A stretch of 15,070 bases of DNA from an uncultured Collinsella sp. (GTDB lineage Bacteria > Actinomycetota > Coriobacteriia > Coriobacteriales > Coriobacteriaceae), in assembly GCA_902464485.1 (NCBI GenBank), contig CABQJJ010000039.1, positions 1-15,070 of the forward strand, in the 5' to 3' direction. Under the pieces are notes generated by a model. The model had not been told where the DNA came from, ran no database searches, and worked only from the letters and a program-made list of their open reading frames with translations. Below, in pieces: positions 14,436 through 15,070 of the stretch (its first letter is position 1; every line of letters begins with the position of its first letter). The position numbers and the translations under genes are program-made.

Positions 14436-14815
14436 TGCTGGAATCCTTTCTGTAAAAGGCCTACAACCCATTAATAACCCGTGTCCGTGCGATACGCGAG
14501 TTTATTAAGGTTTATATTCCTGTTATCCCTCATTTTATTCATTTTTAAAATAGCTAAGCGGCGAACGGTCGATTTTACCCGCTCAGCGTAAAGAACCCCA
14601 GCTCAGGCACATCTAAGCCATTTACGTGCAACTTTATTTAAATACAGCACGGATTAGAGTGGATTATGCAAACTATATCTTTGCTAAACACAAAACGGAC
14701 AGCGCAATATCTTACTCGCACTATACGAGATTCTATGCACTAATAAGACGAGTATGCACCCTTACAAAAACATGGGTCATTTCATCCAGCATAAGGAATA
14801 AAGAAGAGCTCCGAA
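14436..14815. other. AT-rich upstream region of carbamate kinase
   Basis: A clearly AT-rich stretch (especially 14500-14560 and 14615-14810) in GC-rich surroundings, with no convincing gene. It has an inverted repeat ATTTTA/TAAAAT with 8 bases between (14533-14552), several TATTAA- and TATAAA-like -10 candidates on the minus strand but no matching good -35, and CTCG/CGAG arms around a GCACTATA core near 14717. It probably carries the carbamate kinase promoter and binding sites; I could not fix a convincing ArgR or FNR box. Confidence 0.45.
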
Positions 14816-15025
14816 AAGGCGCCCAGCCCCAAAGTACGGGGACAAAAGACGGCAGCACCCTTATCTCCCCCCGCGTCCCAAAGTAACGCTCCTTTCGTGG
14901 CAAAGCCGCGAAACAGCGAAAGGGACATAAGGCCCCCTCAGCCAAGCCCTTCATCAGCCCACACAATCCTAGAACGTAGTCGTAGCAGGATCTGAGGGCT
15001 AACCTTCGCGGACATTCCGCAGGAC
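14816..15025. other. GC-rich block with competing inverted repeats
   Basis: Hairpin candidates: CCCC/GGGG (14827-14830 with 14838-14841), GGGAC (14839-14843) with GTCCC (14875-14879), a second GGGAC (14922-14926) able to use the same GTCCC, TTTCGTGGC/GCCGCGAAA (14893-14901 with 14905-14913), CCTTTCG/CGAAAGG (14891-14897 with 14917-14923), and CCCTCAG/CTGAGGG (14934-14940 with 14993-14999) enclosing ATCCT/AGGAT. Several exclude one another, as in attenuators or riboswitches. I do not recognise a known RNA family, and neither strand has a convincing protein. Confidence 0.35.
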
Positions 15026-15068
15026 GAAAGAACCCCCGCCGCACGTAGTGCGCAGCGGGGGTTCTTTC
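15026..15068. terminator. Strong bidirectional terminator at right edge
   Basis: A perfect 14-bp stem (15026-15039 with 15055-15068), GAAAGAACCCCCGC with its complement, continues inside as GCAC/GTGC (15041-15044 with 15048-15051). It ends TTCTTTC on either strand. It could end a plus-strand RNA from the preceding block or a minus-strand gene beyond the window. Confidence 0.8.
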
Positions 15069-15070
15069 AT

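Noticed and set aside
14626..14886. 86-codon plus-strand frame in the AT-rich region
   Set aside because: GTG start without a ribosome site, no recognisable domain, crosses inverted repeats.
14816..15025. T-box, TPP, glycine or c-di-GMP riboswitch, tmRNA or RNase P RNA
   Set aside because: Isolated words resembled these families, but the conserved cores are absent on both strands.
14733..15044. 103-codon minus-strand frame at the right edge
   Set aside because: Starts inside a strong terminator and consists of translated hairpins.
1..15070. CRISPR array, tRNA or rRNA genes
   Set aside because: No regular short repeats with spacers beyond the three 62-bp units, and no tRNA or rRNA signature seen.

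Overview
The window looks like chromosomal DNA from a high-GC Gram-positive gut bacterium of the Coriobacteriia, most likely Collinsella or a close relative. This rests on the GC-rich coding sequence, strong AGGAGG-type ribosome sites, LytTR-type two-component systems, and the mix of an APC permease, an Atg22-like transporter and carbamate kinase. Taxonomy is inference from content, not from a marker gene.

Layout, left to right. Positions 1-264 are non-coding with two terminator hairpins. From 265 to 11850 all nine genes are on the minus strand, so they read right to left: APC permease (10399-11850), metal-dependent amidohydrolase (8990-10267), LytS-like kinase HK2 (7487-8878), LytTR regulator RR2 (6714-7448), zinc-dependent phospholipase C-like protein (5678-6622), Atg22/UMF1-like MFS transporter (4317-5576), family 2 glycosyltransferase (2957-4144), kinase HK1 (1617-2960), regulator RR1 (828-1544) and a YfcE-type phosphoesterase (265-732). 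The only plus-strand gene is a membrane-anchored C39-like cysteine peptidase (12203-13057). A minus-strand carbamate kinase follows at 13473-14435. The last 600 bases are non-coding: an AT-rich stretch, then a GC-rich block rich in inverted repeats, ending in a very strong hairpin.

How the genes may work together. Two paralogous kinase/LytTR pairs lie within 8 kb. The first is translationally coupled to a glycosyltransferase (4-base overlap), the second is followed by the phospholipase-like gene; both suggest cell-envelope functions, but signals and targets are unknown. The permease and amidohydrolase look like an uptake-and-hydrolysis unit. Carbamate kinase would make ATP from carbamoyl phosphate, but no partner carbamoyltransferase is in the window.

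The most interesting non-coding signals are: exactly three tandem 62-bp units at 13164-13333 that cannot be coding because the period is not a multiple of three; ATTGC/GCAAT inverted half-sites upstream of both two-component operons; and intrinsic-terminator hairpins sitting between the likely promoter and the start codon of both operons. I do not see a defence system, CRISPR array, intact mobile element, tRNA or rRNA.
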